NCBI RefSeq assembly: GCF_000015165.1
Contig: NC_009485.1
Span: 7,831,501-7,895,500, forward strand
From: Bradyrhizobium sp. BTAi1
Lineage (GTDB): Bacteria; Pseudomonadota; Alphaproteobacteria; Rhizobiales; Xanthobacteraceae
DNA length: 64,000 nucleotides
Direction: 5' to 3'
The position numbers and the translations under genes were made by a program. This document shows, one piece after another, positions 33,418-42,801 of the stretch. The stretch's first letter is position 1. Every line of letters starts with the position of its first letter. The notes below the pieces were generated by a model. That model was not told where the DNA came from, made no database searches, and worked only from the letters and a program-made list of their open reading frames with translations.

Positions 33418-33513
33418 GGCTTCAATCTCCTGTGCCGCCGGATCTCGTCGCCGGCGGGTGAATGGCTGCACAGGGATTGGATGAAAAATCTCCGCCGGCG
33501 TTCCCGAGAATCT

Positions 33514-34194
33514 TCAGGTCGAAAGTCCCAGACGCCGGAGCACGGCATCCGTCAGCCGCTCGCAGCGCTGTCCGGCAAAGGGAAACGCGTCCAGAAGGAC
33601 GGGGCCGATTTCCTTCTCGACGTTCTCGCGCAGCATACCGCGGGCACGATGCAGGCGCGTCTTGACGGTCTCGGGCTTCAATCCGAGCAGGTCCGCCGTC
33701 TCGTCGATGCTCATCTCCTCGATGACCCGGGCGATGAACACGAGGCGAAACGGCTCGGACAAATCATCGATGGCCTGCTCGACGACGGCCTGGATCTGGC
33801 GCTGCGCCACGGACTTCTCCGGATCGCTCGATGTTGCGCGGAATTCGATCACCTCGGCGCCCGACTTGTCCTCTCGCTGCTCGTCCAATGGCAAGGCCGG
33901 CCGCGCTCCACGCAGGCGCCCCATCGCCTCGTTCATCGCAATCCGAACCAGCCACGTCGACAGGCTGGACTGGCCGCGAAACTCGCCGAGATGGGTGAGC
34001 GCACGGACATAGGTGTCCTGCACGACATCCTCCGCCTCGCTGTCATTGCGCAAAATTCCGCGGGCGATCCGGAACAGACGGCGGTTGTTGGCCTGCAGGA
34101 TGGCCCGAATGGCGGCCTCGTCGCGGGCTCTCGCCCGTCGGATCAGGTCATCCTCGCCGCTCGGCACCGCAGAGGCTGTGGTGGTCCAAGGCAT
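33514..34194 (-). CDS. ECF RNA polymerase sigma factor
   Basis: A 226-aa group-4 sigma factor with region 2 (about 15-95, FRIARGILRNDSEAEDVVQD) and region 4 (about 135-195, LSEPFRLVFIARVIEEMSID, then PETVKTRLHRARGML). A run of about 20 extra residues follows region 4. No anti-sigma gene (zinc finger or FecR-like) is adjacent; the downstream genes encode DUF4142 and a cupredoxin. An ECF-like GGAAC element lies about 55 nt upstream, so it may drive its own operon. Confidence 0.9.
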   Translation of the reverse strand: MPWTTTASAVPSGEDDLIRRARARDEAAIRAILQANNRRLFRIARGILRNDSEAEDVVQDTYVRALTHLGEFRGQSSLSTWLVRIAMNEAMGRLRGARPALPLDEQREDKSGAEVIEFRATSSDPEKSVAQRQIQAVVEQAIDDLSEPFRLVFIARVIEEMSIDETADLLGLKPETVKTRLHRARGMLRENVEKEIGPVLLDAFPFAGQRCERLTDAVLRRLGLST

Positions 34195-34226
34195 TGTCGA
34201 TCATCCCAGCTGAGCACACCTGGCTT

Positions 34227-34252
34227 AGATGGAATTCGAGCCCGGAGGTTCC
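34227..34252 (-). promoter_or_regulatory. candidate ECF-type promoter
   Basis: On the minus strand GGAAC (34252-34248) is followed after 17 nt by ATCTAAG. GGAAC is the usual -35 of alphaproteobacterial ECF promoters; the -10 differs from the CGTT of EcfG. It is 54 nt from the sigma start. Confidence 0.4.
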
Positions 34253-34275
34253 CAAAAAAGATCGCGCGAGGCGCC

Positions 34276-35901
34276 TCACTGCACCGCCGCGAACGTGTCC
34301 GGACGCGCCATCGCCCAGGCGTCGCGGAAGCGGACATCCTGGGTGCCGTCGAGCAGTTCGCCTGGGCGTAGTGACGGATAGAGCTTGGCAAACGAGGCGA
34401 CCTCCGTGGTCGAGGTCCGCTGCGAGAAATGGATCGGGCGCAGGTCCTGCGGATGTTCAAGGCCGGCGGCAGCGAGCAGTTCGGCCAGCGCATGCAGGGT
34501 CGCATGATGATAGTTGTAGACGCGATCGACCTTGTGCGGCACGACCAGCGCGCGGGCCCGCGTCGGATCCTGCGTCGCGACGCCGGTCGGACAGCGGTCG
34601 GTGTGGCAGCTCAGCGACTGGATGCAGCCGAGCGCGAACATGAAGCCGCGGGCGGAATTGCACCAGTCGGCGCCGATCGACATCGCCCGCGCCATATCGA
34701 ACGCGGTGGCGACCTTGCCGGAGGCGCCGATCTTGATGCGGTCGCGCACATTCAGCCCGATCAGCGCATTGTGCACGAAGTTGACGCCCTCACGCATCGG
34801 CATGCCCAGATGGTCCATGAACTCCAGCGGCGCCGCACCGGTGCCGCCCTCATTGCCGTCGACGACGATGAAATCCGGATAGATGCTGGTCTCGAGCATC
34901 GCCTTGCAGATCGCGAGGAATTCCCAGGGGTGGCCGATGCACAGCTTGAAGCCGGCCGGCTTGCCGCCCGACAGCCGCCGCATCTCGCCGATGAACTGCA
35001 TCATGCCGATCGGCGTCGAGAAGGCGCGATGCGCTGGGGGCGAGATGCAGTCCTCGCCCATGGCGACGCCGCGGATCTTGGAGATTTCCTCCGACACCTT
35101 CGCGGCCGGCAACACGCCGCCATGGCCGGGCTTGGCGCCCTGGCTGACCTTGAGCTCGACCATCTTGATCTGCTCGGTCGCCGCAACCCGCGCGAAGGCG
35201 TCGGGATCGAAGCTGCCGTCGCGATGCCGGCAGCCGAAATAGCCGGAGCCGATTTCCCAGATGATGTCCCCGCCCATTTCGGCGTGATACGGACTGAAGC
35301 CGCCTTCGCCGGTATCATGCGCAAAGCCGCCGCGCTTGGCGCCGCCGTTCAGCGCGCGCACCGCGTTCGGGCTCAAGGCGCCGAAGCTCATCGCCGAGAT
35401 GTTGAAGACGGAGGCCGAATACGGCTTGGCACAATCAGGCCCGCCGATGGTGATGCGGTATTTCTCCTCGGCACGCGGCTTGGGTGCCACCGAGTGATGC
35501 ATCCACTCATAGCCCTCGCGATAGACGTCTTCCTGGGTACCGAACGGCCGCTTGTCGAGCACCATCTTGGCGCGCTGATAGACCACCGCGCGGGTGTCGC
35601 GCGAGAACGGCATGCCATCCTTCTCGCTCTCGAAGAAATACTGCCGCATCTCCGGCCGGATCTCTTCGAGCAGGAAACGCAGATGTGCTGAAATCGGATA
35701 ATTGCGCAGGACGGCGTGACTGCTCTGCAAGAGATCGCGCACGCCGAGCAGCGTCAGCGCACCGAAGATCAGCAGGGGAATGAGGACAAGATCGAGGATC
35801 TTGCGGTCGTAGACGCCGAGAATGAGCAGCAGCGCCGTCGTCGAAGCACAGATCGTCAGCACGATATAGCGCGGTGAGAACGGAAGCAGCAGCGTATCCA
35901 T
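34276..35901 (-). CDS. FMN-binding glutamate-synthase-family protein
   Basis: A 541-aa membrane-anchored oxidoreductase. Two N-terminal helices (about 8-30 and 35-55) precede a GltB/GOGAT-like FMN barrel (about 140-500: ISAMSFGALSPNAVRALN, VVDGNEGGTGAAPLEF) and a Cys cluster CIQSLSCHTDRCPTG that fits the 3Fe-4S site of glutamate synthase. It lacks the glutaminase domain, so it is not a full glutamate synthase; relatives are annotated as FMN-binding glutamate synthase or GltB2. Substrate not known. It is transcribed alone. Confidence 0.87.
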   Translation of the reverse strand: MDTLLLPFSPRYIVLTICASTTALLLILGVYDRKILDLVLIPLLIFGALTLLGVRDLLQSSHAVLRNYPISAHLRFLLEEIRPEMRQYFFESEKDGMPFSRDTRAVVYQRAKMVLDKRPFGTQEDVYREGYEWMHHSVAPKPRAEEKYRITIGGPDCAKPYSASVFNISAMSFGALSPNAVRALNGGAKRGGFAHDTGEGGFSPYHAEMGGDIIWEIGSGYFGCRHRDGSFDPDAFARVAATEQIKMVELKVSQGAKPGHGGVLPAAKVSEEISKIRGVAMGEDCISPPAHRAFSTPIGMMQFIGEMRRLSGGKPAGFKLCIGHPWEFLAICKAMLETSIYPDFIVVDGNEGGTGAAPLEFMDHLGMPMREGVNFVHNALIGLNVRDRIKIGASGKVATAFDMARAMSIGADWCNSARGFMFALGCIQSLSCHTDRCPTGVATQDPTRARALVVPHKVDRVYNYHHATLHALAELLAAAGLEHPQDLRPIHFSQRTSTTEVASFAKLYPSLRPGELLDGTQDVRFRDAWAMARPDTFAAVQ

Positions 35902-36117
35902 GGGGAGGCCTCAGGGCGGCTCGCGAAAGGTCGATCATCACGATACTACGCGTATCGCGAAACATTCGTTACACAAGCACGCGCGATCGGCCGCCGCTCT
36001 GATCACGACGTCGACAGCCGCAGGCCACCCGCTGCGGCGCTGCGGTATCGGTCCGCCGCGCCGGACCGGCCTCCCGAGACGCGGACAGGGCAGCCGGCGA
36101 TTTGAGGCGGCAGCCGC

Positions 36118-37683
36118 TTACCCCTCTGCGAACAGCCCGGCATGGGCTTCGCGCAACTGCCGCTTCAGCAGCTTGCCGCTTGGATTTTTCGGCAGCGCAT
36201 CAACGAACACGACCCGCTTCGGCGTCTTGAAGGTCGCAAGCTTGGCCGATGCCTGCTTCAGCACCGCCTCTTCCGTCAGATCGCAGCCCGACTTCACCAC
36301 CACCATCGCAACCACGGCCTCGACCCAGCGTGGATGCGGCAGGCCGACGACGGCGACCTCCGACACTTCCGGGATCAGATACAGCGCCTCCTCGACCTCG
36401 CGGCTGGCGACGTTCTCGCCGCCGGTCTTGATCATGTCCTTCTTGCGGTCGACGATGGTGATGTAGCCTTCCTCGTCGATGGTCGCGAGATCGCCGGAGT
36501 GGAACCAGCCGCCCTGGAAGGCCGCCGCGGTACGCTCGTCGTCGTGGAAATAACCGAGCATCAGATGCGGCGAGCGGTGCACGACCTCGCCGACCTCGCC
36601 TGGCGCGACGTCGTTCATGTCGTCATCGACGACCCGGGTCTCGACATTGAGTACGGCGCGGCCGCAAGAGCCGGGCTTACGCAGCTGGTCCTCAGGACCG
36701 AGCATCGTCGCCAGCGGGGCGATCTCCGTCTGGCCATACAGATTCCACAAGCGCACCTTCGGCAGCCGCTGCGCCAGCTCGCGCAACACCTCGACCGGCA
36801 TGATCGATGCGCCATAATAGCCTTTGCGCAAGGTCGAGACGTCGGTGGTCTCGAACAGCGGCGAGCGCAGGATCGAGATCCACACGGTCGGCGGCGCGAA
36901 GAACGAGGTGATGCGGTACTTCGCGATCAGCGGCAGCAGATTGTCCGGTGTCGGGAATGCGGTGATGATGTTGGTGGCGCCGACATAGATCGAGGGACCG
37001 AAGAACACATCGAGCTGCGCGCAGTGATAGAGCGGCAGTGCATGCAGCGTCACGTCCTCGGCGGCGATGCCGGCATCGACCACGCAGCTGACATACTGCC
37101 AGATGACCGCGTCATGGGTCAGCATCGCGCCTTTCGGCAGCGACTCCGTGCCGGAGGTGTAGACGATCTGCGCGACGTCGCTGCCGGCAATTTCGACGGC
37201 CGGCACTTGCGCCGTGGACGAGGCAAGATCGGCGAAATCGATCATATCCGTCTGCCGCTCACTGGGCCCTTCCGACGGCAGCCAAATGAGCTGCTCCACG
37301 GCCGGCGCCAGCGCCTTGGCGTCGCGCGCCACTCCGGCAAAGCCGCTGTCGGTGGCCAGCATCCGCGCGCCGGCATGCTTGAGGATGTAGGCAACCTCCT
37401 CCGGCTTCAGCATGAAGTTGATCGGCACCAGCACGGCCCCGAGCCGCGCCAGCGCGAAGCGCAGGGCGGCAAATGCATGCGAATTTCGGGCGAGAATGGC
37501 GACGCGCTCGCCCTTGACGACGCCGCGGGCGGCGAGGCCGGCCGCGAGGCGGTCAACGATGGCGTTGAACTCGGCATAGGTCCAGCTGGTCTCGCCGCAG
37601 ATGACGGCGGTCTTGCCCGGCGTGCGCGCCGCGCTCCGCCGCAGGAGGTCACCGAGCGTTTGCCTGCGAACGATGGAATCCAT
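36118..37683 (-). CDS. AMP-dependent acyl-CoA synthetase
   Basis: A 521-aa acid-CoA ligase of the ANL superfamily. The ATP/AMP motif is YTSGTESLPKGAML (about 165-178), with YGQTE near 320, the hinge HSGDLATIDEEGYITIVDRKKD and the C-terminal Lys in PKNPSGKLLKR. It activates a carboxylic acid via acyl-AMP. ATG 37683 follows AAGGGGA; the upstream extension is not coding. Substrate class (medium/long-chain or aromatic) cannot be read from the sequence. Confidence 0.88.
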   Translation of the reverse strand: MDSIVRRQTLGDLLRRSAARTPGKTAVICGETSWTYAEFNAIVDRLAAGLAARGVVKGERVAILARNSHAFAALRFALARLGAVLVPINFMLKPEEVAYILKHAGARMLATDSGFAGVARDAKALAPAVEQLIWLPSEGPSERQTDMIDFADLASSTAQVPAVEIAGSDVAQIVYTSGTESLPKGAMLTHDAVIWQYVSCVVDAGIAAEDVTLHALPLYHCAQLDVFFGPSIYVGATNIITAFPTPDNLLPLIAKYRITSFFAPPTVWISILRSPLFETTDVSTLRKGYYGASIMPVEVLRELAQRLPKVRLWNLYGQTEIAPLATMLGPEDQLRKPGSCGRAVLNVETRVVDDDMNDVAPGEVGEVVHRSPHLMLGYFHDDERTAAAFQGGWFHSGDLATIDEEGYITIVDRKKDMIKTGGENVASREVEEALYLIPEVSEVAVVGLPHPRWVEAVVAMVVVKSGCDLTEEAVLKQASAKLATFKTPKRVVFVDALPKNPSGKLLKRQLREAHAGLFAEG

Positions 37684-37827
37684 GGCCGTTCCCCTTGCTG
37701 TCACGGGGATGGCCGCCGTTCGGGCAATCCAACTCCCCTCCCTTAGCGCCGGACGTCTGAGGGTCCGGTTCTGCGCGTGAAAATCGCACAGCCAGTTCCA
37801 CGCGTGCAAGGAGGATATTGCCAACAA

Positions 37828-37860
37828 AAAGAGCGCCCCGATTGCGTCGAGGCGCTCTTT
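37828..37860 (-). terminator. Rho-independent terminator for the ferredoxin reductase gene
   Basis: AAAGAGCGCC / GGCGCTCTTT stem of 10 bp with a 13-nt loop; on the minus strand it ends in CTTTTTGTT. It lies about 30 nt after the stop at 37891. Confidence 0.8.
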
Positions 37861-37890
37861 GACGACGTCCAGGATCGGACGGTTCGCGGC

Positions 37891-38664
37891 TCAGCGCTCG
37901 ACGAACGCCTTCTCGATCACGAAATGACCGGGCTCGTTGCCGCTGCCCTCGAGGAAGCCACGCGACTCGAACATGCCCTTGAGCTCTTCCAGCATCGCCG
38001 GGCTGCCGCACATCATGATGCGGTCCTTGGCGATATCGAGCTCATGCTGGCCGATATCGTTGAACAGCTGCTGCGAGGAAATCAGGTCGGTGATCCGGCC
38101 GCGGTTCCGGAACGGCTCGCGGGTGACGGTCGGATAATACTGCAGCTTGCCGTCGAGCAGCGGTCCGAACAACTCGTCCTCGCGCAGCTTGGCGACCACG
38201 CTCTCACCATAGGCCAGCTCGGCGACCTGACGGCAGCCATGCACCAGGACGATGCTCTCGAAGCGGTCGTAGACATCCGGGTCCTTGATCAGGCTGACGA
38301 AGGGCGCCAGCCCTGTGCCGGTCGACAGCAGCAGCAGCCGGCTGCCGGGCAGCAAATTGTCCGGGATCAGCGTGCCGGTCGCCTTGCGGCCGACCAGGAT
38401 GGTGTCGCCTTCCTTGATTTTCTGCAGCCGGGAGGTCAGCGGGCCGTCCTGGACCTTGATGCTGAAGAACTCGAGTTCCTCCTCGTGATTGGCGCTCGCC
38501 ATGCTGTAGGCGCGCAGCAAGGGGCGGCCCTCGACCTCGAGGCCGATCATCGCGAACTGGCCATTCTGGAAACGGAAGCCCGCATCACGGGTCGCCCGGA
38601 AGGAGAACAAAGTGTCCGTCCAGTGGTGAACGGAAAGAACTTTCTCTTTATAGAACGCGCTCAT
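37891..38664 (-). CDS. fpr: ferredoxin-NADP(+) reductase
   Basis: A 257-aa bacterial-type FNR. The FAD part has FQNGQFAMIG and LLRAYSMAS (the RxYS motif, about 50-58), the NADP part LLLLSTGTGLAPFVSL (about 110-125) and the end segment HFVIEKAFVER typical of the subclass used by Rhodobacter and Bradyrhizobium. It moves electrons between NADPH and ferredoxin or flavodoxin. A perfect FixK/FNR box lies 141 nt upstream of its start, in the region shared with the ATP-grasp gene. Confidence 0.92.
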   Translation of the reverse strand: MSAFYKEKVLSVHHWTDTLFSFRATRDAGFRFQNGQFAMIGLEVEGRPLLRAYSMASANHEEELEFFSIKVQDGPLTSRLQKIKEGDTILVGRKATGTLIPDNLLPGSRLLLLSTGTGLAPFVSLIKDPDVYDRFESIVLVHGCRQVAELAYGESVVAKLREDELFGPLLDGKLQYYPTVTREPFRNRGRITDLISSQQLFNDIGQHELDIAKDRIMMCGSPAMLEELKGMFESRGFLEGSGNEPGHFVIEKAFVER

Positions 38665-38949
38665 GTCGTTTGTTTTTTCACGTGGGCTGAAGTTGAAAGA
38701 AACAAGTCGTGACGGAGGCAGGACCGCAAAACCCTATAGATCCAGCGATTTCGGCGCCTGATGTACGTGAAAACAGCGAATAATCAACCCGCATGGACGC
38801 ACCATTGATCACGATCAAACGCATGCCGGCTCGTGCCGGATTGCCTCGATCGGCCATTCATTCGTACACAAACGATATGGGTAATTTACTTGCCGAGATT
38901 GTGGTTTTCCAGCACTTTAATTCCGCATCTCCGGCCCAATCCTTGAGCA
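38665..38949. other. divergent promoter region with FixK box
   Basis: No gene. A perfect FixK/FNR box sits in its middle, so it could serve either flanking gene. Confidence 0.5.
38805..38818. promoter_or_regulatory. FixK/FNR-type box
   Basis: TTGATCACGATCAA, a perfect TTGAT-N4-ATCAA palindrome midway between fpr (start 38664) and the ATP-grasp gene (start 38950). At more than 130 nt from both starts, it would need a long leader to act at the usual -40 position. Confidence 0.6.
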
Positions 38950-39903
38950 ATGATTAACCATCCGCATCTTCAGTTGGCCGCCGTCACGCGCTATTGCGCG
39001 AAACGCGGCCTCCGTCTCGAGATCCGCGACGGCGGCTGGTTGCTATCGCTTGAGGATGCCACCCGGCGTCACCTGATCTTCGGCTATGATCTCGGCCTGA
39101 ACAGTGCAGTGGCGCACAGAATTGCCTGCGACAAGGCGGCCACCGCCGGGCTGCTGACCGCATCCGGCGTTCCCGCGGTGCCTCACGCGTTCTTCCTCGC
39201 GCCGGCGGTGACCGGCGCCGCCGAGCCGGCCTGGACCGCCATCCTGGAATTGCTCGAAGCGCACCCGCATGGGGTGGTGGTGAAGCCCAATGAAGGGACG
39301 TCGGGCCGTGCGGTCAGGCGTGCGGCATCTCCCGCTGAACTCAAGGACGCCGTCACGCACATCTTCAAAACGGGCGCGAGCGTGGCCATCGCACCTCTGC
39401 TGGAGATCGCCGACGAGGTTCGCGTGATCATGCTCGATGATGTGCCGCTGATCGTCTATCGCAAGCAGCGGCCGGTCGTGACCGGAGACGGCGTTCATTC
39501 GCTGCGCGAGCTCGCGCTCGCGATCGCGCCGGCCCAGCAGCACCCGCAACTGCTGCGGCGCCTCGCCGACGAATTCGACGTGTCGGCGCTGCACGCGGTC
39601 ATCCCTCCAGGCGAGCAGAGTCTGCTGAGCTGGCGGCATAATCTCGAATTCGGAGCCCAGCCGGTGCTGCTGACAGACGGCCCGGTGCGCGAGACCTGCA
39701 CCGCGTTGGCGCGCAAGGCCGCGCGCGTCATCGACATCCGCTACGCCTCGGTCGACGTCGTCATGGCCGGCGGGCACTGGCAGGTGCTGGAAATCAATTC
39801 CGGGGTGAAGATGGAGGCGCTCGGACGGCACGCGCCGGAACTGGTCGAGGCGGCGTATGTCGCGGCGCTCGACAAGATCTTTGGCACCCACCCGCTCCGC
39901 TGA
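38950..39903 (+). CDS. ATP-grasp-domain protein
   Basis: A 317-aa ATP-dependent carboxylate-amine or peptide ligase of unknown product. ATP-grasp features are HPHGVVVKPNEGTSGRAV (about 115-132, the glycine-rich lid), EVRVIMLDDVPLIVYRKQRP (about 155-174) and the Mg-binding end VLEINSGVKMEAL (about 280-292). It resembles RimK/GshB or cyanophycin-synthetase-like members. It stands alone; no substrate-suggesting neighbour. Confidence 0.8.
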   Translation: MINHPHLQLAAVTRYCAKRGLRLEIRDGGWLLSLEDATRRHLIFGYDLGLNSAVAHRIACDKAATAGLLTASGVPAVPHAFFLAPAVTGAAEPAWTAILELLEAHPHGVVVKPNEGTSGRAVRRAASPAELKDAVTHIFKTGASVAIAPLLEIADEVRVIMLDDVPLIVYRKQRPVVTGDGVHSLRELALAIAPAQQHPQLLRRLADEFDVSALHAVIPPGEQSLLSWRHNLEFGAQPVLLTDGPVRETCTALARKAARVIDIRYASVDVVMAGGHWQVLEINSGVKMEALGRHAPELVEAAYVAALDKIFGTHPLR

Positions 39904-39987
39904 ATTGCAGCCCTCCGGTCCACCCGCCGGCAATAAGATTTCGCTGGCCTGGATCCGAATGAGGGATTAGTCTCCGACCCAAAATAA

Positions 39988-39999
39988 ACAGTATACTGT
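39988..39999. promoter_or_regulatory. MarR-type operator at the monooxygenase promoter
   Basis: ACAGTATACTGT, a perfect 12-bp palindrome directly before the ribosome site (GGGAGA) of the gene at 40017, containing a TATACT that could be the -10. A near-identical palindrome lies at 43985-44004. Confidence 0.7.
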
Positions 40000-40016
40000 C
40001 AATTGGGAGAACGTCC

Positions 40017-41156
40017 TTGCGCATCGCCGTGCTCGGCGGCGGCCCTGGCGGGCTGTATTTCGCCTATCTGTGGAAGAAGCGGCATCCCGCCGCAATCGTC
40101 GACCTGTTCGAGCAGAACCCGGCCGGCGCGACCTGGGGCTTCGGCGTGGTCTTCTCCGACCAGGCGCTCGAATTCCTGCGCGCAGACGATCCCGACACGG
40201 TCGACGCGATCGCGCCGCAGATGGAAAGCTGGCGCAATATCACGCTCACTCTGCATGGCGAGAGCGTCGAGATCGACGGCGTCGGCTTCTCCGCGATCGG
40301 CCGGCTCGAACTGCTGAAGCTCCTGCAGGCGCGCGCCGAGGGCGTCGGCGTCAGTTCACGCTACGGCACGCCCATTCAATCACTCGACCAGTTGCAGGGC
40401 TACGATCTGATCGTCGCGGCCGATGGACTGAACTCGCTCGTACGCCGCAGCTTCGAAGGTGATTTCGGCTTCTCGGTGTCCTACTCCAGCAACAAGTTCG
40501 CCTGGTACGGGACCTCGAAGACCTTTCCGACACTGTCCCAGACCTTCGTCGCAACCGACCGCGGCACTTTCAACGCGCATCATTACCGCTACGCATCGGA
40601 CATGAGCACGTTCCTGGTCGAATGCGATCGAACGACGTGGCAGGCCTATGGCTTTGCCGAGATGTCGGTCGACGAGTCCCGGCGCGTCTGCGAGCAGGTG
40701 TTCGCGCCCGTGCTCGACGGTCACGCGCTGGTCTCCAACAGGTCGGTATGGCGCAATTTCCCATGGGTGTGGAACGAGCATTGGTGGCACCGGAACATGG
40801 TGCTGATCGGCGACGCGCTGCATACAGCGCATTTCTCGATCGGCTCGGGCACGCGGCTTGCCATCGAGGACGCCATCGCGCTGGTCAAGGCGCTCGACGC
40901 CGAAGACAAGCTCCCCGAAGGTCTCGCCCGCTACCAGGCCGAACGGCAGCCCATCGTCAAGAAGCTCGTGACCGCCGCCCGCACCAGTGCCGGCTGGTAC
41001 GAATCGTTTCCAACCCACATGAAGCTCGATCTGATGGACTTCGCCTACAGCTACATCACCCGCTCTGGCCGCATCGATGACGCGAGGCTGCGGGCCATGG
41101 CGCCGCAATTCATGCAGCGCTACGAGGCGTCGCGCAAAGCGGGAGCCCACGCATGA
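40017..41156 (+). CDS. FAD-dependent aromatic-CoA monooxygenase (salicylyl-CoA 5-hydroxylase-like)
   Basis: A 379-aa flavoprotein with the FAD-binding GGGPGGLYFAYLWKK motif (about 7-21), the DG motif LIVAADGLNSLVRRSF (about 131-146) and the GDALHTAHFSIGSGTRLA ribityl motif (about 264-281). This matches the N-terminal type of salicylyl-CoA 5-hydroxylase and 2-aminobenzoyl-CoA monooxygenase. The start is TTG after GGGAGA. It overlaps the aryl-CoA ligase gene by 4 nt (ATGA). With ligase and gentisate dioxygenase nearby, 5-hydroxylation of a 2-hydroxyaryl-CoA is the best guess. Confidence 0.82.
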   Translation: MRIAVLGGGPGGLYFAYLWKKRHPAAIVDLFEQNPAGATWGFGVVFSDQALEFLRADDPDTVDAIAPQMESWRNITLTLHGESVEIDGVGFSAIGRLELLKLLQARAEGVGVSSRYGTPIQSLDQLQGYDLIVAADGLNSLVRRSFEGDFGFSVSYSSNKFAWYGTSKTFPTLSQTFVATDRGTFNAHHYRYASDMSTFLVECDRTTWQAYGFAEMSVDESRRVCEQVFAPVLDGHALVSNRSVWRNFPWVWNEHWWHRNMVLIGDALHTAHFSIGSGTRLAIEDAIALVKALDAEDKLPEGLARYQAERQPIVKKLVTAARTSAGWYESFPTHMKLDLMDFAYSYITRSGRIDDARLRAMAPQFMQRYEASRKAGAHA

Positions 41157-42766
41157 CGACCGGGATTGCAGACGAGGTGCCGCGCGACAGCGCTGGCGCC
41201 CGCGAAATCGGCTTCGCGATTCCCGATCGTTACAATGCGAGCCGGGTGTTGTTCGACAATCTCGCCCGGGGCAACGCGAACAAGCCCGCGCTGATCGGTC
41301 CGGCCGGACAGCGCAGCTATGCCGAACTATGCGCGGACGCCTGCCGCTGGGGGCACGGCTTCGCATCGCTCGGACTCGCGCGCGGCGACCGCGTCCTGCT
41401 GTTCCTCGACGATACGCCCGCTTATCCGGCCGCGTTCTTCGGCGCGGTCCGGGCCGGCTTTGTGCCGTTGCTCATCAACACGCTCACCCCGCCAGATCTG
41501 CTGCAGTTCTATCTCGCCGATTCCGGCGCCAAGGTCGCAGTCGCGGACGCGGACTTCGCCGCGCGATTCGACGCGCAGGCCTGCGCAGAGACCGCGCTGC
41601 ACACGCTGATCGTCGTGAACGGCGAGACGCCAGGCACGTCGGCACCGTCGACGCTCACGGCCGATGGATGGCTGCACGGCTTCGCGACGGAGCTGGCCGA
41701 GGCCGACACCCACCGCAACGAGATGGCGTTCTGGATGTATTCGTCCGGCTCGACCGGCCGTCCGAAAGGCATTGTCCATCTGCAGCACGACATGGCCTAT
41801 AGCGAGCAGGCGTTCGCACGGAACGTGCTGCGTCTCAGGCCGGACGACATCTGCTTCTCGGTGCCGAAAATCTTCTTCGCCTATGGCTTCGGCAACGCGA
41901 TCACCTTTCCGTTTTCCGCTGGCGCCACCACGCTGCTGTTGCCGGGCCAGCCGAAGCCTGCCGCGATCTTCAACGCCATCGGCCGCTTCCGCCCGACCGT
42001 GTTTTTCGGGCTGCCGACGCTGTACACGGCGCTGACCAAGGCGGACGGCGCGCGGGAGACCGATTTCTCGTCGCTGCGATTGGCGGTGTCCGCGGCCGAG
42101 GTTCTTTCGGCCGAGGTCTTCAACAGCTGGAGGACCCTCACCGGCCTCGAGATCGTCGAGGGTCTCGGCTCGACCGAAGTGCTGCACGTCTATCTGTCCA
42201 ATCGCGAAGACCGGAAGAAGCTTGGCGCCGCCGGCCTGCGCGTCCCCGGCTACGAGATCGCCTTGCGCGACAGCGAGGGGCACGAGGTCGCGACCGGCGA
42301 AGAGGGCATTCTCTGGGTCCGCGGCGATTCCAACACGCCGCTATATTGGAACCGTCCGGACAAGACCGCGGAAACGATCCGCGACGGCGGCTGGATCTAC
42401 ACCGGAGACCGCTTCGTCCGCGACGCCGACGGCTTTCATTTCTTCCGCGGCCGCGCCGATGATCTGGTGAAGATCTCCGGACAATGGGTCTATCCGCTGG
42501 AGGTCGAGCTCTGCCTCGCCGAGCACCCCGACATTCGCGAATGCGCCGTGTTCGCGCATGAGCTGCCGGACCGGCGCATGAGCCTGAAGGCGGTGGTGGT
42601 GACCAACGGCGAAGCCCGCGATGAGCCGACGATGACGAAAGCGTTGCAGGATTATGTGAAGGCGAAGCTGCTGCCTTACAAATATCCGCGTGAGATCGTC
42701 TTCATCGACGAGCTGCCGAAGACCGGCACCGGCAAGATCGACCGTCAGGCGGTGATGCGGCTGTGA
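41153..42766 (+). CDS. aryl-CoA ligase (benzoate/salicylate-CoA ligase family)
   Basis: A 537-aa ANL-family ligase close to benzoate- and 2-aminobenzoate-CoA ligases: MYSSGSTGRPKGIVHLQHDM (about 195-214), FFAYGFGNAITFPFSAGAT, EGLGSTEVLHVYLSN and the C-terminal KTGTGKIDRQ. It makes the CoA thioester used by the monooxygenase encoded just upstream (4-nt overlap). Salicylate or anthranilate are the likeliest acids given the gentisate-type dioxygenase. Confidence 0.86.
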   Translation: MTTGIADEVPRDSAGAREIGFAIPDRYNASRVLFDNLARGNANKPALIGPAGQRSYAELCADACRWGHGFASLGLARGDRVLLFLDDTPAYPAAFFGAVRAGFVPLLINTLTPPDLLQFYLADSGAKVAVADADFAARFDAQACAETALHTLIVVNGETPGTSAPSTLTADGWLHGFATELAEADTHRNEMAFWMYSSGSTGRPKGIVHLQHDMAYSEQAFARNVLRLRPDDICFSVPKIFFAYGFGNAITFPFSAGATTLLLPGQPKPAAIFNAIGRFRPTVFFGLPTLYTALTKADGARETDFSSLRLAVSAAEVLSAEVFNSWRTLTGLEIVEGLGSTEVLHVYLSNREDRKKLGAAGLRVPGYEIALRDSEGHEVATGEEGILWVRGDSNTPLYWNRPDKTAETIRDGGWIYTGDRFVRDADGFHFFRGRADDLVKISGQWVYPLEVELCLAEHPDIRECAVFAHELPDRRMSLKAVVVTNGEARDEPTMTKALQDYVKAKLLPYKYPREIVFIDELPKTGTGKIDRQAVMRL

Positions 42767-42801
42767 GCGCGACCGCAGGCGGTCTTCGCCCCTCGCTGCG
42801 C

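Noticed and set aside
34429..35691. 420-codon plus-strand frame opposite the glutamate-synthase-like gene
   Set aside because: Antisense shadow with biased composition.
36142..37746. 534-codon plus-strand frame opposite the acyl-CoA synthetase
   Set aside because: Antisense shadow; the minus strand has the full ANL motif set and a good ribosome site.
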